Positions 25,195 to 34,461 of a DNA stretch of 64,000 nucleotides are shown piece after piece. How positions within the stretch are numbered: the stretch's first letter is position 1; each line of letters starts with the position of its first letter. The position numbers were made by a program, and so were the translations under genes. The DNA lies in the NCBI RefSeq assembly GCF_002564045.1, contig NZ_PDJK01000002.1, positions 1,922,001 through 1,986,000 of the forward strand, in the 5' to 3' direction. This DNA comes from Amycolatopsis sulphurea. Lineage in GTDB: Bacteria; Actinomycetota; Actinomycetes; Mycobacteriales; Pseudonocardiaceae. Below the pieces are notes generated by a model. That model had not been told where the DNA came from. It saw only the letters and a list, made by a program, of their open reading frames with translations, and did no database searches.

Positions 25195-27090
25195 TCATGC
25201 CTCCCCGGCGCTCGCCCGCGATCCGGGAGCGAGCCATTCGGCGCTGGAGTTCGGCACGGACTGGAGCAGGCGGACGGTATACGGGTCCTGCGGGTTGCCG
25301 AGCACCTCGTCGACCGGGCCGGACTCGACCACCCGGCCCTTGGACATCACATAGGCACGTTCCACGACCTGCCGGACAATGGAGAGGTCGTGCGTGATGA
25401 ACAGGTAGCCGATTCCCCACTCGTCACGCAGGGACGAGAACAGATTCAGTATCTGCGCCTGGACGGACACATCCAGCGCGGCCACCGGTTCGTCGCAGAT
25501 CAGGATCCGGGGCCGCACGGCGAGCGCGCGGGCGATCGCGACCCGCTGATGCTGCCCGCCGGACAACGCCATCGGCTTCCGCTGGGCGTATTCGGAGTCC
25601 AGGCCCACTGACCGGAGCAGCTCGGCGATCCGGCGCTCCATGTCCTTTGCGGACGGTTCGTGCACCCGGATCGTCTCTTCGAGGGTCGAGCCGATCGTGC
25701 GCATCGGGTTCAGCGAGGAATACGGGTCCTGGAAGATCATCTGCACTTTACGGCGCAGGGCCAGCTGATCCCGGCGGCCGAGCTTCGACCGGTCGCCGGC
25801 ATCGATTCCGGCGATCTCGATCGATCCGCTCGAAGGCCGCTCGAGACCGGCGATGATCCGGCCGAGCGTGGACTTCCCGGAACCCGACTCGCCAACCAGC
25901 CCGACCCCCTCACCGTCACCGACGCTGATCGAAACGGACTGGAGCGCCGTCACCTCCCGCCCTCCACTGTGGAAGATCTTGCCGACGTCGGTGACCGCGA
26001 TCAGCTTGCCCTCCCCGTCGGCGGCCACCGCCGGCACCGCCGCGCCGGTCGCCCGCGTCCGTTCTTCGGCCAGCTCGGACCTGATCTCCTCGATGCGAAG
26101 GCAATCCGACAGCCGCCCAGCACCGATGACGCGCAGCGGCGGTGCGCCGTCGGTGCATTCCGGGCGCACCCATCGGCACCGGGGCGCGAATGTGCACGAA
26201 CCGGCGACCGAATCGGGCGTCGGGACCGATCCCGGGATCGCCACCAGTTCCGCGACCCGATGGTCCGCCGGCGGCTCGGACATCAAGAGCCCGTGCGTGT
26301 ACGGGTGGAACGGTTCCGCTTCGAGATCCGCCGCGGGGCCGGTCTCCACCAGTGACCCGGCGTAGAGGACGTTGACCCGGTCGCACATCGAGAACGCGAT
26401 CCGCAGGTCGTGGGTGATCAGGATCAGCCCCATCCCCCGTGCCTCTTGCAGGCTCTTGATCAGCGCGAGGATTTCCCGCTGCGTAGTGGCGTCCAGGGCG
26501 GTCGACGGCTCGTCGGCGATGAGGATCCGGGGCTCCCGCGCCAACGCGGCGGCGATCCCCACCCGCTGCTGCATGCCGCCCGAGAGCTGAAAGGGATGTC
26601 TGTCCACTACGGACTCGTCGTCGATACCGACTTCGGCCAGGCGCCGGATCGCCTCGGCCCGGCGTTCCCGGCGGCTCATCCGCTTGCGGACCTCGCGGCG
26701 CAAGGACTCTTCGATGATCCGGCCGCACCGGTCCACCGGGCTGAGCATCGTGAACGGATTCTGGCTCACCAGGCCGATCTCGTGCCCCCGGATCGACCGC
26801 CATTCCTTCTCCCGCAACGGCAGCAGGTCTCGCCCGCGATAGGTCACCCGACCGGACGCGACGAGCTTCGGCGGCAACAGTCCGGTGATCGCCTTCGCCG
26901 TCATCGACTTGCCGCTGCCGGACTCGCCGACGATCCCGACCGTCTCGCCGGGTGCGACGGTCAGGCTGATCTCCGAGACGATGGTGTGGGTGCCCGGCCC
27001 GCCCACCCGCTCGATCCGCAGCTCCTGCACATCGAGACCGGCGGTGGCCCCACGAGAGGTCTCGGGCCGGTCGGAGGGAGACTGCGTCAT
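25195..27090 (-). CDS. Fused dipeptide-type ABC ATPase (DppD-DppF)
   Basis: 631 aa containing two complete ATPase domains. Domain 1 (about residues 15-330): Walker A GESGSGKSMT, signature LSGGMQQRV, Walker B ILIADEPSTALD, then the oligopeptide-transporter Cys-rich tail FAPRCRWVRPECTDGAPP that often holds an Fe-S cluster. Domain 2 (about 355-620): GESGSGKSTL, LSGGQHQRVAIARAL, ILICDEPVAALD. Normally these are separate DppD and DppF proteins; fusion occurs in some actinobacteria. Start ATG 27090 overlaps the permease stop by four bases. Confidence 0.95.
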   Translation of the reverse strand: MTQSPSDRPETSRGATAGLDVQELRIERVGGPGTHTIVSEISLTVAPGETVGIVGESGSGKSMTAKAITGLLPPKLVASGRVTYRGRDLLPLREKEWRSIRGHEIGLVSQNPFTMLSPVDRCGRIIEESLRREVRKRMSRRERRAEAIRRLAEVGIDDESVVDRHPFQLSGGMQQRVGIAAALAREPRILIADEPSTALDATTQREILALIKSLQEARGMGLILITHDLRIAFSMCDRVNVLYAGSLVETGPAADLEAEPFHPYTHGLLMSEPPADHRVAELVAIPGSVPTPDSVAGSCTFAPRCRWVRPECTDGAPPLRVIGAGRLSDCLRIEEIRSELAEERTRATGAAVPAVAADGEGKLIAVTDVGKIFHSGGREVTALQSVSISVGDGEGVGLVGESGSGKSTLGRIIAGLERPSSGSIEIAGIDAGDRSKLGRRDQLALRRKVQMIFQDPYSSLNPMRTIGSTLEETIRVHEPSAKDMERRIAELLRSVGLDSEYAQRKPMALSGGQHQRVAIARALAVRPRILICDEPVAALDVSVQAQILNLFSSLRDEWGIGYLFITHDLSIVRQVVERAYVMSKGRVVESGPVDEVLGNPQDPYTVRLLQSVPNSSAEWLAPGSRASAGEA

Positions 27091-27947
27091 CGGTTGGCTC
27101 CTTGTGCGGACAGCCGGTCATAAACCCAGTCACCCGACAGGTTCATGGCCGTGGCGGTGAGAACGATCATGGCCGCGGGGGCGAGAACTCCCACCGGATT
27201 GGTGAACAGCAGGCTGCGGCCCTCGCTGACCATCAGGCCCCAGTCCGGGGTGCCGGGAGCCACCCCCAGGCCGAGGAAGGAGAGCCCGGCCAGCGAGACC
27301 AGCGATCCCGCGAAGACCAGACAGGCGTTGGCCACCGCGATCGGCGCCACGTTGGGCCAGATATGCCTGATCATGATCTTGGTGTCGGAGAGACCGACGG
27401 ATCTGGCCGCCTCGACGTACGCGCGGGGCGCCTGTTCGAGCGTCGCCCCGCGGATGATGCGCGCGTCGAAGGGGGCGTTGAGCGCGATCAGCAGCACCAC
27501 CGAAAGCCAATAGCCACCACCGAAGGTGCCGGCGACCACGATGATGACGAGCAGGCTCGGCAACGAGAACATCAGGTCGGCACAGCGCATGATCACCGCA
27601 TCGAGCCAGCCGCCGCGATAGCCGGCGAGCAGGCCGAGACCGTTCCCGATCAGGATCGAGCCGAGCGCGATCACGACCGGTCCGACCAGCGCCGTCCGGG
27701 CTCCCGCGATGAGCCGGGAGAACACGTCCCGGCCGAGTTCGTCGGTCCCGAGCCAGTGGTCACCGCTGGGTTTGGTCAGGCCCAGCACCAGATCCTGGGC
27801 GCCCGGGTCGTGCGGAGCGATCAGGGACCCAAAGACGGCCAGCACCACGATCAGCCCCAGGAACGCGAAGCACGTGACAGCCAGCAGCCCGGCGAAGCCG
27901 AACCCCCGGCGGCGGCCCGCCTGATCCGGTATCACGAGATCGGTCAT
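27087..27947 (-). CDS. ABC importer permease, DppC-like
   Basis: 286 aa from ATG 27947, overlapping the upstream permease stop by ATGA. The N-terminus shows the OppC/DppC entry HDPGAQDLVLGLTKPSGDHW and GTDELGRDVFSRLIAGARTAL. Six hydrophobic segments follow, and the EAA-type loop EAARSVGLSDTKIMIRHI couples to the ATPase. C-terminal signature VSLAGLSFLGLGVAPGTPDWG. Part of a complete peptide-type importer with its neighbours. Confidence 0.95.
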   Translation of the reverse strand: MTDLVIPDQAGRRRGFGFAGLLAVTCFAFLGLIVVLAVFGSLIAPHDPGAQDLVLGLTKPSGDHWLGTDELGRDVFSRLIAGARTALVGPVVIALGSILIGNGLGLLAGYRGGWLDAVIMRCADLMFSLPSLLVIIVVAGTFGGGYWLSVVLLIALNAPFDARIIRGATLEQAPRAYVEAARSVGLSDTKIMIRHIWPNVAPIAVANACLVFAGSLVSLAGLSFLGLGVAPGTPDWGLMVSEGRSLLFTNPVGVLAPAAMIVLTATAMNLSGDWVYDRLSAQGANR

Positions 27948-28906
27948 TTCCTGCTCCTCAGTCGGACGCGCGGGTCGACCGCCATGTACGCGAGGTCGGC
28001 GATCAGGTTCGTCACCATGACGATCGCGGCGACCAGCATCCCCACCCCTTGAATCGTCGGCAGGTCCTGGCTCGTGGCCGCGCGGACGAGCATCTGGCCG
28101 ATACCGGAGACGGAGAACGTGACTTCGACCAATACCGCGCCGATGACCAGGAACGACAGGATCATCGCGCTCAGCCCCAGCACCGGGATCAGCGCGTTGC
28201 GGAGGATGTAGCGCAGCATCACGGTGGCCGCCGACAGCCCGCGCGCCCGTGCGAACATCACGTAATCCTGGTCCAGGACCGAGATGACCGCGGCGCGGGT
28301 GTGCTTGACGACGTAGGCCGCCCCCACGATCGCGAGCGAAATCGCCGGCAGCGTCAGATGCCATACCTGGTCGGTGAATCCGGTGCCGGCACCGAACGCC
28401 GGGAACCACTTCAGTTGCACCGCGAACACGTAGAGCATCAAGACACCGCTGACGAACGCGGGCATGCTCAGTCCGACCACGGAGACGGCCACGAGTCCTC
28501 TGTCGACACCCCCGCGTCGCTTGAGTGCCGCCAGGACTCCGAAGAGGAGCCCGAACGACATCTCCAGTACAAAGGCGAAGACCGCAAGGAAAAGCGAGGT
28601 GGGCAGCCGTGACTTGACCTCGTCCGCGACCGGCAGCGTGGTCTGGATCGAGGTGCCGAAGTCGAGCTGCAGGACGTTCTCCAGCCAGATCCAGTACTGC
28701 GTGAGGAACGGCTTGTCCAGGTGGTACTGCTCGGTCAGCAACCGCACGGTCTCGGGGGTGCGTGGCCGCGAACCGAGCAGGATGTCAACGGCGTTGCCCG
28801 GAGCCAGGTACAGCAACGAAAAGATGAGGAACGAGATGACGAAGAGCATCAGGACCATGGTGAGGACCCGACGAGCCACGAAGGCGATGATCGCGTTACG
28901 GCCCAT
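27944..28906 (-). CDS. ABC importer permease, DppB-like
   Basis: 320 aa, six-helix OppB/DppB permease: VLTMVLMLFVISFLIFSLLYL, GDPV-type region modified to GNAVDILLGSR, and the coupling loop ARARGLSAATVMLRYILRNAL. C-terminal VEVTFSVSGIGQMLVRAATSQD is typical. It begins only 3 bp after the Ntn-hydrolase stop, so the hydrolase and importer are one transcript. Confidence 0.95.
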   Translation of the reverse strand: MGRNAIIAFVARRVLTMVLMLFVISFLIFSLLYLAPGNAVDILLGSRPRTPETVRLLTEQYHLDKPFLTQYWIWLENVLQLDFGTSIQTTLPVADEVKSRLPTSLFLAVFAFVLEMSFGLLFGVLAALKRRGGVDRGLVAVSVVGLSMPAFVSGVLMLYVFAVQLKWFPAFGAGTGFTDQVWHLTLPAISLAIVGAAYVVKHTRAAVISVLDQDYVMFARARGLSAATVMLRYILRNALIPVLGLSAMILSFLVIGAVLVEVTFSVSGIGQMLVRAATSQDLPTIQGVGMLVAAIVMVTNLIADLAYMAVDPRVRLRSRK

Positions 28907-28909
28907 AGC

Positions 28910-29881
28910 CTACGCACCTCGCTCGTCGCTTGCTGGTGGCTCTTGACCGGGCCACTCGACGTACACGCTCGGGATCTTCTCCGGCTCGGTGTGGCCGTCG
29001 CGCATGACGACGAAGTGCGCATCCGGTGTGGTGCTGAACGACAAGGCAGCGCCGTCGCGATCGAGCGCGAGGACGTTCATTACCGCCGAAGGCCCGACCT
29101 GCGCGGCCATCGGCGCCATGTCGTCGAGCACGGCACGTCCCGCCGCCGTCAGATCCTGCCCGCCCGCCAGCCGCGAGATCAGGTCGCGCGCGAGCCCGGC
29201 GCGGATCGAAAGCTCACCCAGGCCGGTGCACCCGACCGCGCCGTGCCGGTCGTCGGCGTAGATGCCGGCCCCGACGACCGGTGAATCGCCGACGCGCCCG
29301 GGGTGCTTCCAAGCCCAGCCGCTCGTGCTGACCGCGGCTGCCACGTGCCCCCGGGCGTCCCGCGCGACGACGTTCACCGTGCCCGCCACGTGCATGGGGT
29401 CCGCGGCCAGCGCGGTCAACCGCGCGAGCGGCTCGCGGAAGAGCTCCAGCCGGCCGGGGAACTTGCCTTCGATCCCGTCTCTCCAAATGCGACGCGTCTC
29501 CTCGGTCAGGAGGTCTTCGGCCGGCAACCCGAGGTCGGCGGCGAACCGAGCGGCACCTGCACCGACCAGGAATGCATGGGGAAGCTGCTCCATGACCGCA
29601 CGCGCAACGCTCACCGGGTGCCGGTGTCCCTTGAGCGCTCCGACGGCACCCACCCGGCGATCGCGGCCGTCCATGATCGAAGCGTCCAGTTCGACCTCAC
29701 CGACCAGGTTCGGGTAGCCGGCGTATCCGACCGAGTGGTCCGCTTCGTTGTCCTCCACGAGCCTGGTCGCCGCTTCGACGGCATCGAGGGCCGATTCTCC
29801 GGCGGCCAGCAGCCGCCATGCCGCCGGAAGCCCGATTGCCGCGTTGTGACTGCCGGCGACGACCACACCATCCAGGCTCAC
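28910..29881 (-). CDS. Ntn-hydrolase: isoaspartyl peptidase / L-asparaginase family
   Basis: 323 aa. Plant-type asparaginase/glycosylasparaginase fold: early block AAIGLPAAWRLLAAGESALDA, then AGTVNVVARDARGHVAAAVS, where Thr after Gly is the predicted autocleavage nucleophile, and GRVGDSPVVGAGIYADD and GCTGLGE for substrate binding. Known activities are hydrolysis of isoaspartyl dipeptides, L-asparagine or N4-glycosyl-asparagine. The Gly-Thr junction is closer to isoaspartyl peptidases than to the Asp-Thr of glycosylasparaginase. First gene of the importer series and divergent from a LysR gene, so it probably processes the imported compound. Confidence 0.9.
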   Translation of the reverse strand: MSLDGVVVAGSHNAAIGLPAAWRLLAAGESALDAVEAATRLVEDNEADHSVGYAGYPNLVGEVELDASIMDGRDRRVGAVGALKGHRHPVSVARAVMEQLPHAFLVGAGAARFAADLGLPAEDLLTEETRRIWRDGIEGKFPGRLELFREPLARLTALAADPMHVAGTVNVVARDARGHVAAAVSTSGWAWKHPGRVGDSPVVGAGIYADDRHGAVGCTGLGELSIRAGLARDLISRLAGGQDLTAAGRAVLDDMAPMAAQVGPSAVMNVLALDRDGAALSFSTTPDAHFVVMRDGHTEPEKIPSVYVEWPGQEPPASDERGA

Positions 29882-30033
29882 GTTTTTATCTCCGTCTCCG
29901 CGGTCGGGACGCCGTCCGCACGCCGAATTTCCGGTCTCCGAATACGGGGTTCACCCGAGGAATCAGCTGAGTGTTCCACGTCACTGACCCAAGTGGTAGC
30001 ATCCAATACCTTGGTTATGCAAAAGGAGATCTT
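29882..30033. promoter_or_regulatory. Divergent promoter region, LysR/Ntn-hydrolase operon
   Basis: 152 bp between start codons of the LysR gene and the catabolic series. It is noticeably AT-richer near 29990-30035. CCAA-TACC-TTGG (30003-30014) is a small dyad 20 bp before the LysR start and could be a LysR half-site; AAAGGAG (30022-30028) is its ribosome site. Confidence 0.45.
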
Positions 30034-30993
30034 TTGACTCTTCGCCAGCTCCGATACTTCCTCAGCGCCATCGACCTCGGGTCTTTCACCGCCGTCGCCG
30101 CCCATATGCACCTCACCCAGCCTGCGGTAGCGGATCAGATTCGGCAGCTCGAACGGCATCTCGGCGTCCAGCTTTTCGTCCGGCTGGGCCGTGGGCTCCG
30201 GCTGACCGACGCGGGCGCCGAGTTCGCCGTCTACGCGCAGCGGGTGATCGCGGCCAGCGAGGAAGCCGAGGAGAGCGTGGCCGATCTGCGAACCCTGCGG
30301 AGCGGAACAATGACCTTTGGTGCTTTCGGCGCCCCGGCCCATTACCAATTCGCCGATTTGATCAAGGAGTTCGTGACCCGTTTTCCGGGAATCAAACTGC
30401 GCGTGCGCGGCCGTAACTCCTCGGTGACCGCGGACGACGTACGCGAAGGCGAACTCGAAGCCGCGCTCGTCGTGCTCCCCATCGACGACACCGGCTTGAG
30501 TGTCCGCCCGGTCGCCAGAGACGAGGTGCTCTTCGCCAGCGCGGATCCCGCGAGTACCCGGCAGCCCGTGTCGGTCGAAGATTTCGTCCGTAGGCCCATC
30601 GTGCTGTACGAGACGCAGTATGCGTTCGAGGATCCCACGCGGCGTCAGCTCGCGGCCCGCACGCAGGCGCTCGGCCTGAGCATCGAGGGGCGGATCGAGG
30701 TCGAACACCTCGAAACGGCGCTCCAGCTCGTGGCGCACGGGCTCGGAAACACCTATGTGCCGCAGGCCGTCACCAAGTCAGCGGCATTCCCGGGCAACAT
30801 CAGCACCTGCTCGTTCGCACCGCGGATGTACGACGCGTTCGCGCTGATCACCCGGCGTGGATCCCGGGTCTCGGCACCCATTGCCGAGTTCATGCGGCTC
30901 GTCGAGAGCCACATGCGCCTGGTGGCGTCGGGATTCCCGCACGGAGCGGTCCAGCAGGCGGATGATCCTATGCCGGCGGCAGTTCGCGGATAA
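30034..30993 (+). CDS. LysR-family transcriptional regulator
   Basis: 319 aa from TTG 30034, chosen because AAAGGAG lies six bases upstream and the product then starts LTLRQLRYFLSAI as LysR proteins do. HTH: SFTAVAAHMHLTQPAVADQI. Effector domain from about residue 90 (SGTMTFGAFGAPAHYQFADL; ALQLVAHGLGNTYVPQ). Divergent from the Ntn-hydrolase/importer series, the classic arrangement for a pathway-specific activator responding to a substrate or intermediate. Its 3' end overlaps the convergent hydrolase by 26 bp. Confidence 0.93.
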   Translation: MTLRQLRYFLSAIDLGSFTAVAAHMHLTQPAVADQIRQLERHLGVQLFVRLGRGLRLTDAGAEFAVYAQRVIAASEEAEESVADLRTLRSGTMTFGAFGAPAHYQFADLIKEFVTRFPGIKLRVRGRNSSVTADDVREGELEAALVVLPIDDTGLSVRPVARDEVLFASADPASTRQPVSVEDFVRRPIVLYETQYAFEDPTRRQLAARTQALGLSIEGRIEVEHLETALQLVAHGLGNTYVPQAVTKSAAFPGNISTCSFAPRMYDAFALITRRGSRVSAPIAEFMRLVESHMRLVASGFPHGAVQQADDPMPAAVRG

Positions 30994-31834
30994 ACTTCTC
31001 GATTTCGCCCGCGGTCCGGGCCGGACGTTCCTGCGGGATCGAATGCCCGGCTTCCCCGACCACGACGGTGCTGCCCCACCGGCTGAGGGCGGCGATCCGC
31101 GCGCAGCCTTCCGTCATGACCGTGCGCAGCGCCTCCGGCCGATCCCCGCCGACGAGAAACCGGATGGGCACCGCGCTCGGCATCGATTCCAGGGCGACCA
31201 GGTCGGGCCACGACTCGCTCTGCGCGCGAATCTCCTGCCAGCTGGTCCGCAAGTTCGCGCGGGTCATAAAGTCGGCCAGGGCCACATCGAGGTCCTGCGG
31301 TGACATCTCCTGTGCCCAGCTTCCCGTGCGGTAGGACCGCAAAAGCCTTTCCCGGCCACCCATCCTGACTGTCCACATCAGCCTGAGGTAGAGCGGTCGC
31401 ACGACGCGGAGCCACTTCTTCGCCGCCGTGATCGTCGGATCGACCAGCATGAGTGCGCGGACGTGCTCCGGACGGCGCTCGGCCAGCAGCCGGACGAGCG
31501 GACCGCCCCAGCTGTGGCCGACGAGCACGACAGGCTCTCCGAGGTCAAGCACATCAAGGAAAGCCGCCAGATCTTCGGCCAGGCGGGCCAGGGACCGCGA
31601 GCGCCCGTCCCGATCACTGCCCCCGATCCCCGCCCGGTCGTACGCGATGGTCCGGCAGGTGGCGGAGAGGTGCCGCTGCACGGTCACCCAGGTGCCCGCC
31701 GTGTTGCCCAGCCCGCACTCCAGGAGCACGAGCGGGCCTTCCTCCCCACCCGTGACGTAGCGGATATTCCGTCCGCCCGGGAGGCCCGCCAGCTGCTCGG
31801 TCAGCCCCGCCCCGGGATCGCGTGGCTCAGGCAT
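30968..31834 (-). CDS. Alpha/beta hydrolase
   Basis: 288 aa from ATG 31834. LVLLECGLGNTAGTW gives the oxyanion region, TIAYDRAGIGGSDRDG the family strand/loop, LVGHSWGGPLVRL the nucleophile Ser (~residue 108), and VVVGEAGHSIPQERP the catalytic His. Overlaps the stop of the CocE-like gene by 8 bp, so both are probably one transcript. May cleave an ester, lactone or amide in the adjacent pathway, but the substrate is unknown. Confidence 0.9.
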   Translation of the reverse strand: MPEPRDPGAGLTEQLAGLPGGRNIRYVTGGEEGPLVLLECGLGNTAGTWVTVQRHLSATCRTIAYDRAGIGGSDRDGRSRSLARLAEDLAAFLDVLDLGEPVVLVGHSWGGPLVRLLAERRPEHVRALMLVDPTITAAKKWLRVVRPLYLRLMWTVRMGGRERLLRSYRTGSWAQEMSPQDLDVALADFMTRANLRTSWQEIRAQSESWPDLVALESMPSAVPIRFLVGGDRPEALRTVMTEGCARIAALSRWGSTVVVGEAGHSIPQERPARTAGEIEKFIRELPPA

Positions 31835-33731
31835 CGCGCTGCGGCAGGATCGGGAAGACGACCCGCGACGGGTGTACAGATCCATAGTGGACGGTGTTCT
31901 CCGCGACGACCGCTTCGGTTTCGTCGAAGTTGTTGCCGCCGGTGTTGAGGTTGCGCTCGTAGTTCGGGAAGGAACTGGAGGAGACCTCGATCCGGATCCG
32001 GTGCCCGGCGCGGAAGCAGTTGCCGGTGACCATGTTCGGCAGCGAGATCCGGTAGATCTCCCCTGCGCGCAGGAGATGCTTGGTATCGAATCCGTCCCGG
32101 TAGCGCATCCGGAACCCGTCGTCGGCAAGGTTGATAGCCGTGCCGTCCGGGTGGACGTCGACGAGCCGGACGATGAAATCGGTGTCCCGCGCGGACGAGG
32201 AGACGAACAGCTCCACCGTGATCGGGCCGACCACCGTCACGGCCTTTTCCAGTGGCGGCGTGCTGTACACGAGCACATCCCGGCGCACCGAGATCGGGCG
32301 CTGATCGAGGGCGGCGGCGAACGCGCAGCAGCCACCGCCGAGACTCGGCGTCGGATCCAACGGGTCGTACACGAAGGTGTCGGCCTGCTCTCCTTCCGGA
32401 GCCTCGGTCGAGAGCATCCCCGCCTGGTTCCGGAGCCGAGCGCCCGGGTCCGGCGCCAGGAAGTACGTGGTCTCGACCACTTCGGGCAGGGGCCACCGCT
32501 CGCCGTGCACCCAGCCCTGGTTCATGACATACGCCTGGACCTTCGGCATGGCCGAGGTGTCGTTGTCCGCGCCCTTCAGCCAGCGCTCGAACCAGGCCAG
32601 GAACAGCTTCGGGTACCCGTGATCGACCCCTCGGTAGCGCGCGTCCCCCGCTTCGAGATCGCCGAAGCGGAGCTTCGACAGGTCCGGCGCGGGCATGTCC
32701 TGGATCTCGATCGCGGAAAGCCCGCCGAGCAGTTCCTTGGCGTCCGCCTTGGTCATGAGATACGGCGGGTCCTGCCAGACCAGGCAGTGCGGGCCAGGCC
32801 CCATGATGAGGTATTGCTCAGCGACACCGAGGCCCTGAAGGTAGGTGAACAGCCGCGCGGTCTCGCCCGCGCCGATGTCGTGCCAGGTGTTGACGTGCAG
32901 AGCGGGCACTCGCGGATGGTCGCCCGCACCGATGTGCGCGACTTCGTCCCAGCCCGGATCCGCCGGCGTCCAGGTGATGTACTTGTCGAACGGAGAGCGG
33001 GGGCCGCCTGACTGCCGCAGCACGTCCTGGCTCGGCAGGTGCGTCAATTTCTGCACGGTGTCCGGCACGAAGCCGCGTCGCGCCGACATCGAGAAGAAGG
33101 TGCGCAACCGCTGCCGCGCGTCCTGTGTGGACGGCTGCGGCAGCACCGGGCGCTCGGTCACCGCCAGCTTCCCGTACCACATCGCCCACAACCGGAGCAT
33201 CGGGATTCCGCCGCGGTAGAACTGCCCACGCGTGTCGTTCCCGTCGACGTCGCCCACCGCGGTGCCCGAAGCGCACGGAATCATCGCCGCGTGCGCCGGA
33301 TGGTTACCGGCCGCCATGGGCAACTGGTGCTCCGCCGAACTGGAACAGCCGATGGTGCCGACTTTGCCGTTCGACCAGCTCTGCCGAACGATCCACTCGA
33401 CGGTGTCGAAGCCGTCCGTACCGGCACCCTGCAGGTAGTCGTCGAACGACCCTTGGGACAGGAAATGCCCGCGCTCGTTCTGCACCACCACCGCGTAACC
33501 CTGGCGAAGAAAGAACTCGACCCACCGCATCCGGACGATACCTTCGGCGACGTCCTTGTCGTACGGCGTCCGCACCAGCACCGCCGGAAACGGCCCGGCG
33601 ACCCCCCGCGGGACGTGCACGTCGGTGGACAGCCGGACGCCGTCCCGCATCTCGACGTACAACTCCTTGTCGGACAACCACTCCTCGACCAGCGCGTCCG
33701 GCAGCGGTCCGGTCCAGTAGCCGTCGGTCAT
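31827..33731 (-). CDS. CocE/NonD-family (X-Pro dipeptidyl-peptidase S15) hydrolase
   Basis: 634 aa from ATG 33731 (MTDGYWTGPLPDALVEEW); a GTG at 33773 would add 14 residues. N-terminal S15 alpha/beta hydrolase domain: VEMRDGVRLSTDVHVPRG, PFPAVLVRTPYDKD, and GTIGCSSSAEHQLPMAA as the nucleophile region (usually GxSYxG, so the elbow is unusual). The His is in MGPGPHCLVW or a later loop. C-terminal jelly-roll X-Pro domain: VELFVSSSARDTDFIVRLVD, CFRAGHRIRIEVSSSSFPN. Hydrolyses acyl esters or X-Pro amides. Located next to the peptide importer locus and co-oriented with the hydrolase after it. Confidence 0.9.
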   Translation of the reverse strand: MTDGYWTGPLPDALVEEWLSDKELYVEMRDGVRLSTDVHVPRGVAGPFPAVLVRTPYDKDVAEGIVRMRWVEFFLRQGYAVVVQNERGHFLSQGSFDDYLQGAGTDGFDTVEWIVRQSWSNGKVGTIGCSSSAEHQLPMAAGNHPAHAAMIPCASGTAVGDVDGNDTRGQFYRGGIPMLRLWAMWYGKLAVTERPVLPQPSTQDARQRLRTFFSMSARRGFVPDTVQKLTHLPSQDVLRQSGGPRSPFDKYITWTPADPGWDEVAHIGAGDHPRVPALHVNTWHDIGAGETARLFTYLQGLGVAEQYLIMGPGPHCLVWQDPPYLMTKADAKELLGGLSAIEIQDMPAPDLSKLRFGDLEAGDARYRGVDHGYPKLFLAWFERWLKGADNDTSAMPKVQAYVMNQGWVHGERWPLPEVVETTYFLAPDPGARLRNQAGMLSTEAPEGEQADTFVYDPLDPTPSLGGGCCAFAAALDQRPISVRRDVLVYSTPPLEKAVTVVGPITVELFVSSSARDTDFIVRLVDVHPDGTAINLADDGFRMRYRDGFDTKHLLRAGEIYRISLPNMVTGNCFRAGHRIRIEVSSSSFPNYERNLNTGGNNFDETEAVVAENTVHYGSVHPSRVVFPILPQRDA

Positions 33732-33978
33732 CTCGCGTTCCGCCTCACCTTCGATCGGGTCGAGCGCATCCACTCCAGCCGCCAGTCTGACAGCGGGCCG
33801 GTGGCGGAAGTAGTCTCAGTTGCTTTGCCGACACAGAAGGGATCTTTTGGGCTCGCCGTGCGGCCGTCGTTGTCCACAATGGCCTGTGGCTGCGGTCGGC
33901 CCGGCCGACGGGGAACGTGCGGGGGAAAGGCAGGCCAATGATCAAGTACGTGGTGAAATCAAGGCACGCCGATCCTGC

Positions 33979-34461
33979 CTAAGTGTGCTTTTTGCGGCTC
34001 GGCCAGATCTCGTGGTGCGGATCCCACCACAACGCATAGAACCTGGACTGTTCCTTGAAGCCGTACAGCCGTCGTTCCCCTGCAATTCGCAAACAGTTGA
34101 TCTCGTCGCGGTCGTCGTACTCAAGCTCGCTCAACCGGTCGTTGGCTTGCTCGTTGGGCAGCGGCAGAGGGTAGGTTTTGCCCAAACCATTACCGCTAAA
34201 GACCTGGTAGACGGTCATCGACTCGAACCCCCGTATGCGATCGAGGAGGCCTGCGTGATCTGATTTGCTGATATCCGTCAGGCACCACGGCCCACCAACG
34301 TCAACCCGGCTGAAGAGGATTACCAGCTTCGAGTCTGGTTCAGAGGGTGTGAATTCTTTCCGAGGCTTCTTGCCTTGCCATATTGCACCGACAGCGATCG
34401 CGCGGGGTGTTCGCTCGTTCCTCGGCTGCACCTTCGCCCTCGGTGTGCCTTTCCGGCTCAC
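33979..34461 (-). CDS. Putative toxin of a Panacea-type toxin-antitoxin pair
   Basis: 160 aa, basic, with RIRGFESMTVYQVFSGNGLG, DRDEINCLRIAGERRLYGF and a C-terminal RFYALWWDPHHEIWPSRKKH. The WWDPxHxxxP ending is one I remember from a widespread family of small proteins with the pattern core-domain, YGF..., LWWDPxH. It begins with an ATG overlapping the stop of the Panacea-domain gene by ATGA. Panacea antitoxins are known to pair with many unrelated toxins encoded next to them. Toxicity is inference from gene order. GC and codon use are lower than neighbours, and the region abuts tRNA genes. Confidence 0.65.
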   Translation of the reverse strand: MSRKGTPRAKVQPRNERTPRAIAVGAIWQGKKPRKEFTPSEPDSKLVILFSRVDVGGPWCLTDISKSDHAGLLDRIRGFESMTVYQVFSGNGLGKTYPLPLPNEQANDRLSELEYDDRDEINCLRIAGERRLYGFKEQSRFYALWWDPHHEIWPSRKKHT

